From Baffinella frigidus (Eukaryota; Cryptophyceae; Cryptomonadales; Baffinellaceae), in contig MU646307.1 in the NCBI GenBank assembly GCA_026770585.1, positions 110,754-128,555 of the forward strand: a stretch of DNA of 17,802 bases. The letters run 5' to 3'. Shown here in pieces: positions 8,643 to 15,516 of this stretch. The first letter of the stretch is position 1; each line of letters starts with the position of its first letter. The translations under genes were made by a program, and so were the position numbers. The notes under the pieces are model-generated. The model searched no databases. It was not told where the DNA came from and saw nothing but the letters and a program-made list of their open reading frames with translations.

Positions 8643-8833
8643 CGAATCTCTCCTATTCAACCTCCTATTGAAAAGGAACTGATTCAGTTATCTTCCGGGA
8701 TGAAGTTGTGGGAGTCTCGCTCGTTCCTCTGACCCCCCGTTTGGGCGTGGGACCAACATGCGCGGCGATCTCCACGTCATTCGCGTAATACCCAGCTTCC
8801 TGTTCTGCTGGCCTTGCCGGACAACTGCTCAGC
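8643..8833. repeat. 191-bp direct repeat, second copy with 19-bp flanking repeats
   Basis: Near-identical to 7519-7709. This copy alone is bracketed by a perfect 19-bp direct repeat, GCTGGAAGCCTTCGTTCCA, at 8623-8641 and 8841-8859. Confidence 0.9.
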
Positions 8834-8872
8834 ACTCTCTGCTGGAAGCCTTCGTTCCATCCGGCCCGGATG

Positions 8873-9010
8873 CCACTCAGCAGCGGGCGAGTCCCCCCCC
8901 CCCCGGATATCCGGGGGAAATGCGGCTAGAACCCAATGCAAATGATGAGATTCTAGTACAAAGCGTTTAGATGGACTGTATCCGTGAAGCCCGCGGTGGC
9001 TGCTAAGTGG
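8873..9010. mobile_element. CCACTTAGCAGC element, copy 2 (138 bp)
   Basis: Ends CCACTCAGCAGC and GCTGCTAAGTGG. Interior GCGTTTAGATGGACTGTATC as in copy 1. The central palindrome is CCCCGGATATCCGGGG instead of the GAATTC hairpin. The repeat at 9095-9130 (CGCCAAACAACCAG) follows, as at 7088. Confidence 0.85.
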
Positions 9011-9235
9011 ACGTCCCAGCGAAGCTAGTAGTCCACACTCGTGGGACTCGCATATACTCACACTCAAAACACCCTTAGACGTTGGAACAAACTAAGAGAG
9101 ATAGGTAATTTATCGCCAAACAACCAGTGCCACCACGCCAGAGCCCAGGAAGGGTTTGAATTTTTTGAACCTTACAGGATAGGACTTTGACTTTTGAAAA
9201 CCACTGCCTCCAGGGGAAATTGAGTTTTGGCAACC

Positions 9236-9305
9236 CCTTCCCAGAATCTGGCGTGGCAGCACCCGGAGCAACCTCACGGTGACTCGCGGCTGGGTGTCCA
9301 ACTCG
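9236..9305. repeat. Segment inverted relative to the large foldback at 10601-10881
   Basis: CCAGAATCTGGCGTGGCAGC and GACTCGCGGCTGGGTGTCCA are found in reverse complement at about 10725-10785. The CACGTG repeats are adjacent in both places. Confidence 0.8.
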
Positions 9306-9385
9306 TCACGTGATTAAATAGTCACGTGATCAAATGGCCACGTGCTCAAATGGTCACGTGATCAAATGGTCACATGAGCTGCTTT
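9306..9385. repeat. 16-bp tandem repeat GTCACGTGATCAAATG
   Basis: Four to five units of a 16-bp repeat containing the palindrome CACGTG (variants CACGTGC and CACATG). The complement recurs at about 9542-9580 and 10666-10722. Possibly protein-binding sites in subterminal position of the foldback elements. Confidence 0.88.
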
Positions 9386-9580
9386 CCGCGAAGTACATTC
9401 TGCATCGTAGCGCAAACAAAGTATTCAGGAATTGGACTGCGGTAGGCCCTATGGGGCCTACCGCAGTCAAAAGTAATACTCCTGATCAAAAGTAATACTT
9501 TGTTTGCGCTACGATGCAGAATGTACTTCGCGGAAAGCAGCTCATGTGACCATTTGATCACGTGACCATTTGATCACGTA
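9339..9580. mobile_element. Large foldback with ~87-bp arms
   Basis: 9339-9425 and 9494-9580 are near-perfect inverted arms containing GCATCGTAGCGCAAAC and CTTTCCGCGAAGTACATTCT. The centre has a hairpin ACTGCGGTAGGCCC / GGGCCTACCGCAGT (about 9436-9467), a variant of the shared CCTACSGTAGG core. Arms are homologous to part of 10601-10881. Confidence 0.85.
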
Positions 9581-9615
9581 CTTTTGACTGCGGTAGGCCC
9601 TGCGGTAGGCCCCAT

Positions 9616-9651
9616 GCAGTCCAATTCCTGATGCATCAGGAATTGGACTGC
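9616..9651. repeat. 36-bp perfect palindrome
   Basis: GCAGTCCAATTCCTGATG followed by its exact complement, with no loop. It is flanked on both sides by GCGGTAGGCCC. 9660-9706 downstream is an inverted copy of coding-like sequence at about 10535-10585; both read CEDMAGYGIGL. Confidence 0.9.
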
Positions 9652-9728
9652 GGTAGGCCCTAGGGCTGCTATAACTTCAGTCCAATACCGTATCCTGCCA
9701 TATCTTCGCAACATTAGTCTTACACGCC

Positions 9729-9888
9729 CCACACCGGGCTGGGAAGAGATTTTCGGGCACTCAATGCCCAAGTTTTCGTCACCTTATCCGTAGGAACCCC
9801 CCTATGTCCCTACGGGTTGCCTACCGCAGGGTTGTAGGTCTTATCGCTCAGGGGTTACTCAAAATCCCTTCGAAGTCCGCTGTGTGTG
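9729..9888. mobile_element. CACACAGCGG-family element, copy 2
   Basis: About 160 bp. Left arm CCACACCGGGCTGGGAAGAG, right arm AAATCCCTTCGAAGTCCGCT. Interior ACCTTATCCGTAGG, CCTATGTCCCTACGG and CCTACCGCAGG. Ends 15 bp before a candidate 3' splice site at 9903. Confidence 0.85.
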
Positions 9889-9903
9889 GGGGGGAAGGAC
9901 CAG

Positions 9904-10587
9904 AAGCAGAACGGGCAGTCGCAGTTTTGGCAATTGAGGGCGCAGCACCCTGTAAAGTCGAAGAAGGCCTGCGCGCGTGTGCATTCTCGATCCGTAAGAC
10001 TCATAGACTTTTGTATCACTCAACTCAAGGCTCAAGGGCCTCATCTAGGACCTGTATCGAAAGTAATAGAGAAGAGGAACAAGTGTTCTGGATCAGGGCC
10101 AATCTCAACCCGGGGTGGCTGGATTGTTGAGCAGAGTCAATCGCAATCGGTGCCAGCACAGCAAAGAAAGAGTGGGGTGTGTGCAAAGAAATCGTTTTGG
10201 GTTTAGGGTTTAGAGTTAAGGTTTCAGGCTTTAGGGTTGAGGGTTGGGGGTTGAGGGTTGAGGGTTGAGAGTTGAGGGGTCTAGGGTCTACGGTTTAGGG
10301 TTTAGGGCACAGCAAAGAAAGAGTGGGGGGAAGAGAACGACCACTCCGCACTCGGCGTTTGGGCAGAACTCCGTGAGGGCGGTTGACAGGATGTGCTCGC
10401 GCGCCTGGAAAATCTGGACAGCACCACGCGGTTCAGAAAAGATATCTTTACGAAAGTTGGCTCAACGATGCAAGTTTGTACCAGCACGGCAACTGAACCG
10501 GGCGGTCCTAGTGAGAACCTCGCAGTACTGTCCAGTTGCGAAGATATGGCAGGATACGGTATTGGGCTACGGTTATGGCAGCCCTAG
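9904..10587 (+). pseudogene. Two-exon gene fragment with one in-frame TGA
   Basis: Exon 9904-9993 (after GGACCAG, before GTAAGA) reads ...AERAVAVLAIEGAAPCK then VEEGLRACAFSI. Exon 10313 onward (after GGGCACAG) joins it in frame as FSIP|KKEWGEENDHSALGVWAEL. The same frame continues through REGG, a TGA at 10384-10386, then QDVLARLENLDSTTRFRKDI and so on to TAG at 10585-10587. Apart from that TGA the frame is clean for 90 codons. The alternative is a donor GTGAGG at 10373, but no acceptor in frame is close enough. No family recognised. The intron (9994-10312) holds a telomere-repeat array, and exon 2's first 22 bp are duplicated at 10156-10177. The exon end GCAGAACTCC-GTGAG is repeated at 11432-11441 on minus. 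The upstream part lies behind the element at 9729-9888. Confidence 0.5.
10197..10306. repeat. Second interstitial telomere-type array
   Basis: About 110 bp of TTTAGGG and variants (TTGAGGG, TCTAGGG) in the same orientation as the first array. It is flanked by a perfect 22-bp direct repeat beginning GCACAGCAAAGAAAGAGTGG at 10156-10177 and 10307-10328. Confidence 0.88.
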
Positions 10588-10600
10588 GGCCTACCGTAGT

Positions 10601-10881
10601 CCAATACCGCATGCTAACTACTCCGTTTGCGCTACGATGCAGAATGCACTTCGCGGAAAGCAGCTCATGTGACCATTTGATCACGTGACTATTTGATCAC
10701 GTGGCCATTTGATCACGTGACCAGTTGGACACCCAGCCGCGAGTCACCGTTAGGTTGCTCTGGGTGCTGCCACGCCAGATTCTGGGAAAGTGCTGCCAAA
10801 AGTCGAACAGTCCAGGGCGTCTCTCAAACAATGTGCAGCTTGCATCGTAGCGCAAACAGAGTAGTTAGCATACGGTATTGG
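10601..10881. mobile_element. 281-bp TIR element with CACGTG repeats
   Basis: Ends CCAATACCGCATGCTAACTA and, inverted, CCAATACCGTATGCTAACTA. The TIR extends about 49 bp with few mismatches through GTTTGCGCTACGATGCA. Interior: three to four 16-bp CACGTGATCAAAT units (10666-10722), then the segment shared with 9236-9305. No coding capacity. Confidence 0.85.
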
Positions 10882-10998
10882 ATTAATTAATTGCTTTTGG
10901 CGCAACGAAATTTACTACACAAAGGCTTTACTACTACTTTTATGAGCAAATCAAGCTTGAACAGTCCAGGGCGTCTCTCAAACAATGTGCAGCTTGCC
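10804..10998. repeat. 41-bp direct repeat pair
   Basis: GAACAGTCCAGGGCGTCTCT through GTGCAGCTTGC occurs at about 10804-10844 and 10958-10998. The first copy spans the right end of the TIR element; the second lies outside. GAAATTTACTACAC is between them at about 10908. Confidence 0.85.
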
Positions 10999-11018
10999 AA
11001 TGCACACGCATTGGCCTT

Positions 11019-11123
11019 TTGAACCGTCGTGGCGTGTCACGCCACGACTGTTCAAATGTTGACCTTTTAAACAGTCGTGACGTGGCCCCCATGTTGACCT
11101 TTTGAACAGTCGTGGCGTGTGTG
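11019..11123. repeat. Hairpin and tandem repeat of TTGAACAGTCGTGGCGTG
   Basis: A 37-nt hairpin at 11019-11055 (TTGAACCGTCGTGGCGTG and its inverse) is followed by two tandem units (TGTTGACCTTTT, AACAGTCGTG, CGTGGCCCC) to about 11123. Just beyond, ACGGGGTAGTATCCCCAGA occurs twice (about 11140 and 11190). Confidence 0.8.
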
Positions 11124-11335
11124 GCCCCATCCAAGGAACCACGGGGTAGTATCCCCAGATGTGTAAAGTCACTCCGGTCATCTTAGACGGGGTAGTATCC
11201 CCAGAGAACCAAGTTGAGATCTGGTGAGCGTGACTCATGCGAGGGAGAGAAAACAGCACTCTCTGCTCAACCGGGAGTACGGCAGATCTGGTCCTGGCTT
11301 GGCGACGGCATGGGCTGACACCGACAATCCTGTCT

Positions 11336-11497
11336 ACTAAATCGGAATCAACGGCACGAGAGGAATTGTGTAGTACTTTTCGTTGCCATCAAATGAAAGA
11401 AAAATAGGTTTCCCCGGATGAGCACACTCACGGAGTTCTGCAGGGCTGTACGGTTCGCCGCGGCCGCTGCTTCCGCCAGCCTTCGCCGCACGAGATC
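11336..11497 (-). CDS. Possible internal exon and following splice junction
   Basis: On minus, CATTCGTGCTTCTCCCAG (acceptor) is followed by a 66-nt exon, 11497-11432, ending exactly at GTGAGT, a consensus donor. The intron (11431-11337) ends at GATTCCGATTTAG. All three exon frames are open. The frame that stays open across the junction reads GEPYSPAEL|LDRIVGVSP and remains open to 10978. The frame with LAEAAAAANRTALQNS meets TAG at once. No family recognised. Part of a partial element (11371-11418) lies 13 bp inside the donor. The acceptor region is tandemly duplicated at 11894-12300. The splice signals are seen; that this is a real exon is inference. Confidence 0.42.
11371..11418. mobile_element. 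Half copy of the TCCGGGGAAACC element
   Basis: GTGTAGTACTTTTCGTTGCC, AAATGAAAG and GGTTTCCCCGGA match one end of the 134-bp elements at 15517 and 16231. The other terminus is missing or unrecognisable. Confidence 0.75.
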
Positions 11498-11544
11498 CTG
11501 GGAGAAGCACGAATGCGAGGAATGTTTCATAACCCGGTACATAA

Positions 11545-11678
11545 CCACACGGTGGACTACGAACCTTTCATCAAAAGTCAACTTACCTGAAGACAATTTC
11601 ATTAAAAGACTGATGCAAATTGGTCACGTAACACCCTGGAATCCAGGCCCAACAAAACCCTCGTAGCCCACCGAGTGG
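11545..11678. mobile_element. CCACACGGTGG element, copy 2
   Basis: 134 bp, ends CCACACGGTGG and CCACCGAGTGG, interior shared with 3285-3421. The empty-site copy at about 12270 reads GTGCATAATATGAGTGG, which equals the two flanks joined with nothing added or lost. Confidence 0.85.
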
Positions 11679-11727
11679 TATGAGTGGCGTTTGATGGAAT
11701 TCAGGTGAACAATCCTGGACAAGATTA

Positions 11728-11893
11728 ATGCCAGAAGCTTACGTTAACGGACCCCTTAAGTCCCTCGTTAACGTGGGCTTGCCAGCTCTAAAACGATTTT
11801 AAAAGCGATTTCAGGACTTTTAAAGCCCAAGAATGTTTTCCATTATAAATTTTGTACCATAGTTACTACTCCGTTAACGTAAGCTTTTTGCAT
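11728..11893. mobile_element. 166-bp TIR element with GTTAAC ends, copy 2
   Basis: Inverted relative to 1089-1254 and of identical length. Most of the interior is the same (TTTTAAAGCCCAAGAATG, CCATTATAAATTTTGTACCA). Confidence 0.9.
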
Positions 11894-11926
11894 GAAGATG
11901 CACGAGATCCTGGGAGGAGCATCGCC

Positions 11927-12229
11927 CCACTTAGCAGCGCCCGAGTTCTATCTTCCCCGGATTTCCGGGGATAATTTCAAACCCCTTACCCTGAAACGAA
12001 GTGCAAGTTGTACCAGAATGGTTTAGATGGACCTATTCATAATGACGCCCACACGACGCCACTGCTGACCTCTAATCCACCCTGGAATTTTGCTAACATC
12101 GTGTAGTCACCAGAGTTTAAAAGAATTTTAGGTCAGATCTGAACTACCACGAGTTTTCGGGAGATATCGGTCACGGGCATAATTGGAGTCTTTCTAATAT
12201 CATTGAAGGGCCCGGTGGCTGATAAGTGG
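11927..12229. mobile_element. CCACTTAGCAGC element, copy 3 with ~164 bp insert
   Basis: Ends CCACTTAGCAGC and GCTGATAAGTGG. Central palindrome-like CCCCGGATTTCCGGGG. The shared GGTTTAGATGGACC is followed by about 165 bp absent from other copies (about 12035-12205), which I could not assign. Confidence 0.75.
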
Positions 12230-12328
12230 CAGGGAGATGCACGAATGCGAGGAATGTTTCATAACCCGGTGCATAATATGAGTGGCGCTTGATGGAATTG
12301 GTGCATACCATGAGTGGTGCTTGATGGT

Positions 12329-12721
12329 AATGAAATCGGCTTTAAAACCCTGACGGGACTTGTAAAACCGGCAAACCGGCAAACCGGGAACCCGAAAAGC
12401 GGCCAACATTTACCACAGTCGCTCTAGCATGTTCGGGTCCAACCAGCGGGAAATCAGGAGGATTGGTGGAAAAAGGAAAGCATGAAAGGGATGCACGCAC
12501 GGGGAGTTCTCTCACATCTCGAACCAGATTTCTCGAAACGGTGCGTTTTGGCTTACTTTTGGTAAGCCTTTCTCGAAACGGTGCGTTTTGGCTTACCTTT
12601 GGTACTTTTGGAAAGGGTTTTGGCTTACTTTTGGTTCAAATGAAATCGGCTTTAAAACCCTGATGGGACTTGTAAAACCGGCAAACCGGCAAACCGGCAA
12701 ACCGGGAACCTGAAAAGCGGC
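12329..12721. repeat. ~75-bp direct repeat pair with tandem repeats between
   Basis: 12329-12403 and 12639-12721 share AATGAAATCGGCTTTAAAAC and GGGACTTGTAAAACC. They differ by one extra GGCAAACC unit in the second. Between them, TTTCTCGAAACGGTGCGTTT and TGGCTTACTTTTGGT are tandemly repeated (12528-12634). No gene seen. Confidence 0.85.
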
Positions 12722-12845
12722 TTGTGCAAACATTTTCAGATTCGGGGATGTGCATACCTGCTTTTCCATCTGCCGTCCAGTGTCCTCCCAGTAGTCCCCA
12801 AGGCTCTTGGTGTAACTCACATGCGTCTGCACACGCACCCGCGCA

Positions 12846-12922
12846 CGATCAGCCACTTTGCGCAAGATCAGCCACTTTGCGCAAGATTAACCACTTTGCG
12901 CAAGATCAGCCACTTTGCGTGA
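12846..12922. repeat. 19-bp tandem repeat, four units
   Basis: GCGCAAGATCAGCCACTTT repeated about four times, the third with TTAACC for TCAGCC. Confidence 0.9.
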
Positions 12923-12963
12923 TCACCCCCGCAGCGTTCGAGCGTCGCCCACACAGGGAGGAC

Positions 12964-13205
12964 CTCATACGTGACTCTTGAGTACGTATGAGGTCTCGTG
13001 GAACAGCCCCGCCGGCAGGCTCGTGAACGCCCGCGTGACCGGTCACGCGGACGCCGAAGCCAACTGTCCGAGGTGACTGCCTTGGCTGCTTTCATCGAGG
13101 AGGGGTTTCAGCAGCACGTTTCGTTTAGGGCGTTAGCCCTTGGGACTCCCTACTGGGGAGGTCCTCATACGTGACTCCGAAGAGCAAGTTTGGTTTAGGG
13201 CGTTA
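12964..13205. repeat. Hairpin and duplicated motifs with a gene relic
   Basis: CTCATACGTGACTCTTGAGTACGTATGAG forms a hairpin in two arms (12964-12992), and CCTCATACGTGACTC recurs at about 13163. GTTTAGGGCGTTA occurs at about 13123 and 13192. 13023-13062 (palindrome CGCGTGACCGGTCACGCG) is inverted at about 14470-14508. Both read NARVTGHADAEA in one frame and then diverge by a one-base shift, so a shared coding ancestor is possible. Confidence 0.6.
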
Positions 13206-13233
13206 CCCCTGATAGAGAGGTCCTAATCGGCAG

Positions 13234-13307
13234 CCTGAATTCTGGCCTGTGAAACTGAAGGCATATGAAGTCACAGTAAACAACTGCATCCAAGAAACGG
13301 TTCGAGG
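13234..13307 (+). CDS. Possible internal exon
   Basis: After CCTAATCGGCAG an open frame reads PEFWPVKLKAYEVTVNNCIQ then ETVRG, ending before a weak donor, GTCCGC. Nine bases further on the CCACTTAGCAGC element (13317) begins. No family recognised. The opposite strand reads less like protein. Short, and supported only by frame and an acceptor. Confidence 0.3.
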
Positions 13308-13316
13308 GTCCGCGCG

Positions 13317-13455
13317 CCACTTAGCAGCCACCGGGGGCGTCACGGATACAGTCCATCTGAACGATTTGTACTAGAATCGTATCCATTGCCCTATAACCTA
13401 ACCGGAAGTTCACCTTGAATTCAAGGCGAAAAGGTCTTGAGTCGCTGCTAAGTGG
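13317..13455. mobile_element. CCACTTAGCAGC element, copy 4 (139 bp)
   Basis: Inverted relative to copies 1 and 2. Ends CCACTTAGCAGC and GCTGCTAAGTGG. Central palindrome CACCTTGAATTCAAGG as in copy 1. Separated by about 100 bp from the next element. Confidence 0.87.
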
Positions 13456-13554
13456 GGGAGTGACCTCCGGTTTGAGGATCCGAGCCAGCATCTGATCGTC
13501 GAACGGCGGATATCTGCATCGCCAAAAACATTTCAACATCGGAGATCGGAGATG

Positions 13555-13715
13555 CCACACAGCGGACTTCGAAGGGATTTTGAATAACCCCTAAGCGATA
13601 AGACCTAGGACCCTACGGTAGGCAATCCGAAGGGACATAGGGGGGTCCCTACGGATAAGGTAACGGAAACTCGGGCTCTCAGCGCCCGACAATCTCTTCG
13701 TAGCCCGCTGTGTGG
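13555..13715. mobile_element. CACACAGCGG-family element, copy 3
   Basis: 161 bp. CCACACAGCGGACTTCGAAG and, inverted, CCACACAGCGGGCTACGAAG. Core GACCTAGGACCCTACGGTAG. A full-length representative of the family. Confidence 0.9.
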
Positions 13716-13725
13716 GTTGTCGGTG

Positions 13726-14110
13726 CGGGTCCAAAAACAGATTGTTCCATATTTAGCGGCCATCAGATCTGAAAACCATTTTCAAACCATTTTTAAAACC
13801 ATTTTTAACGGACAGGACTCACGAAGTTCCAAGGAGGAGGGAGCAGGGCCTGGCGCCCCCCCCCCCCCCCCCCCCTCCCCCCTACACCTTCTTGCCGCCC
13901 GCAGGGCACGCCATCTCTCCCAAACACCTCTCGATTCGCACAAAAAGCCTCCTTCAGGGAGGGAGCAGGGCCTTTTCAGCATCGAAAATGGTTGGCGATG
14001 CTGGTCCAAAAACAAATTGTTCCATATTTGGCGACCATCAGATCTTGAAATCAGTTCTATCTGACAGGAATCAAAATCTGCAATGGAGGGAGGGGGCAGG
14101 GCCTGGCGTC
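13726..14110. repeat. Direct repeat pair with poly-C tract
   Basis: GGTCCAAAAACARATTGTTC, CATATTTRGCGRCCATCAG and GGGAGCAGGGCCTGGCG occur at about 13726-13856 and 14001-14108. A poly-C run lies at about 13856-13886. GCCATCAGATCTGAAA-like pieces recur near 15440, 16550 and 16877. No gene seen. Confidence 0.8.
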
Positions 14111-14246
14111 GGATTCACACTGCGCGCAGCAGACCTTGCCGTCCCGCTTGCGCTTCTCAGCCATCGGTTCCCAGATGTGGCTGTTCACCTGCCAACAACC
14201 CGGCAGGGTTCAGTACCAAACGCCCAAGATCTCACCCGGACGAGTA

Positions 14247-14370
14247 TTCAAGTTGAATACGAACCCTGCAACAAAAATTACTTCATAATTGCTTTGGGAC
14301 GTGACCGGATGTGTAGTAATTTTCGTTTACAAATTGGATCGGAGATCCCCGAAATCGTATTCAACTTGAA
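14247..14370. mobile_element. 124-bp TIR element, TA flanked
   Basis: Ends TTCAAGTTGAATACGA and TCGTATTCAACTTGAA, with TA at 14245-14246 and 14371-14372. Interior carries GTGTAGTAATTTTCG (14311-14325) and ACAAAAATTACTTC. Confidence 0.82.
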
Positions 14371-14396
14371 TACTTGGCGGGATTAGATCTCGGGCC

Positions 14397-14560
14397 CTCG
14401 CGTGCAGTCGAGCTCCAGGTCGGGGTTCTTGTTCAGCAACATGACAAGGCAGTCACGACCGACCGTCTGGCTTCGGCGTCCGCGTGACCGGTCACGCGGG
14501 CGTTCACCCCGACCTGGAGCTCGACTGCACGCGAGGGCTCGACTGGCCAGTCGAGCTCCA
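14397..14560 (-). pseudogene. Inverted-repeat segment overlapping a coding-like relic
   Basis: An inverted repeat of about 30 bp (GTGCAGTCGAGCTCCAGGTC) bounds 14397-14535, with a third copy at 14548-14568. On minus one frame reads SWIPMTYATYPEFSEFPDPD, LELDWPVEP and then NARVTGHADAEARRSVVTAL to TGA. After a one-base shift it continues MLLNKNPDLELDCTRGPEI to TAA. DPDLELD and NPDLELD look like units of a repeated protein, with a possible resemblance to ankyrin-type repeats that I cannot confirm. A consensus GTAAGT at about 14591 on plus leaves the strand open. Confidence 0.3.
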
Positions 14561-14761
14561 GGTCGGGGTCGGGGAATTCGGAGAATTCAGGGTAAGTAGC
14601 ATACGTCATTGGAATCCAGGAGGCCTTGGGGCTCCGAGGACCGTGTCTTGAAGGAGCCCTGGAGCCTAGCGTAGTCCAACGCTGTACCTTTACTATCCAG
14701 TGATCAAAGAGTGTTCCAATGATAGCACCAGTCTGCCAGCACACGAAGATGATGTAGGGGT

Positions 14762-14920
14762 CTATTTAAAACCGAACATGTAAAGTTGTTACAACACACA
14801 TGCACAAATTTGTACCAGGATACGTGTAAACGTAACCTCGTGACTGGAATGAATTACGTCAGTCGCGAGGTTACGTTTTCTTATCCTGGTACAAATGTTT
14901 ACAACCTCACATATAAATAG
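14762..14920. mobile_element. 159-bp foldback element
   Basis: Ends CTATTTA and TAAATAG. Inner arms TTTGTACCAGGATACG, AACGTAACCTCG and CGAGGTTACGTT, TATCCTGGTACAAA. Non-coding, one copy in the window. Confidence 0.78.
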
Positions 14921-15052
14921 GCTCCTCTAGTATTCTCGAGTGGTGCTCCGGCATCTCGTCTTGACAAGATCCACAATGGTCCATTCACGCAACGACGGCA
15001 CGCGCACACGTTCTCCACACAGCACAGCTCAAAAGGCTACGAGGCACGTCTT

Positions 15053-15150
15053 CCCCGGATATCCGGGGAGGGACGTGACATTTTTCGATACAACGTGAAG
15101 AAAAGGATCCAATTCTGGTTCAAAAGTGTTCCGAAACACTTTTGAACCAG
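15053..15150. repeat. Two hairpins
   Basis: Perfect 16-bp palindrome CCCCGGATATCCGGGG (15053-15068), the same as in the element at 8873. A 36-nt hairpin CTGGTTCAAAAGTGTT / AACACTTTTGAACCAG sits at 15115-15150. On minus at 14950-15030 a frame with LCCVENVCACRRCVNGP could be a Cys-rich exon; weak. Confidence 0.75.
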
Positions 15151-15205
15151 CATAGCAGCCTTGTGAGTGGATGGTGGTTCTCGGACGCCGCTGCAGTGTC
15201 CTGAC

Positions 15206-15328
15206 CTGGCGGTGAATGCACGAACTGCATGTGAGATGCCCCGAAGCGCACAGGGCGCCGTTGCTTGTCGCGCTGGATTCCAAGCAGAGGCAGCACTGCC
15301 ACGCGCAAAATACGTCAGGTGTGCATGT
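15206..15328 (-). CDS. Exon with RING-type zinc-finger motif
   Basis: A 41-codon block, phase 0 at both ends, lies between acceptor TTTTCGTTGCCATCAG and donor CCAG-GTCAGG. It reads TCTPDVFCAWQCCLCLESSA then TSNGALCASGHLTCSSCIHR. The spacing C-x2-C ... C-x2-G-H-x2-C-x2-C is that of the first part of RING/RING-like zinc fingers, where these residues bind zinc and the domain usually serves ubiquitin ligases. The later Cys pair of a full RING is not in this exon and would come from a neighbour. An in-frame TGA lies just upstream of the acceptor, so it is not a first exon. A candidate upstream exon (THLFCPVEISQ, before GTGACC) lies at about 15465-15497. The ligase role is inferred from the motif only. 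Confidence 0.5.
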
Positions 15329-15516
15329 CTGATGGCAACGAAAACATTTCACTCATGGCGAAAGTTGACCAGCATACTGATGCCCGTACGTGTTCAAGAA
15401 TCGTCGATTTTTGGGTGTTTTCAACTGTTTGATGCCCACCAGATCTGGAAAACGAGTGGGTCACTTGGCTGATCTCCACAGGGCAGAAAAGGTGCGTCTG
15501 CAGTCTCACGCATTTA

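Larger units (their letters stand above)
11487..12300. repeat. Tandem duplication interrupted by three elements
   Basis: The unit GCACGAGATCCTGGGAG, GCACGAATGCGAGGAATG, TTTCATAACCCGGTRCATAA, TATGAGTGGCGYTTGATGG is present twice. Copy 1 is split by the element 11545-11678. Copy 2 is split by 11927-12229. The 166-bp element 11728-11893 sits between the copies. Copy 2 gives the empty site for 11545-11678. Confidence 0.85.

Noticed and set aside
9339-9580. Large palindrome as an assembly artefact
   Set aside because: The arms differ slightly, have a 68-bp spacer and a homologous element at 10601-10881, so a real foldback is more likely.
11418-11666. Plus-strand frame starting MSTLTEFCRAV
   Set aside because: Its second half lies inside the element 11545-11678, and the same DNA on minus has consensus donor and acceptor sites.
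12846-12922. 19-bp tandem repeat as a CRISPR array
   Set aside because: The units are directly adjacent with no spacers, and the surroundings are eukaryotic.
13457-13554. Minus-strand coding-like frame between two elements
   Set aside because: It reads plausibly (ISDVEMFLAMQ) but lacks usable splice sites and is under 100 bp; chance is likely.
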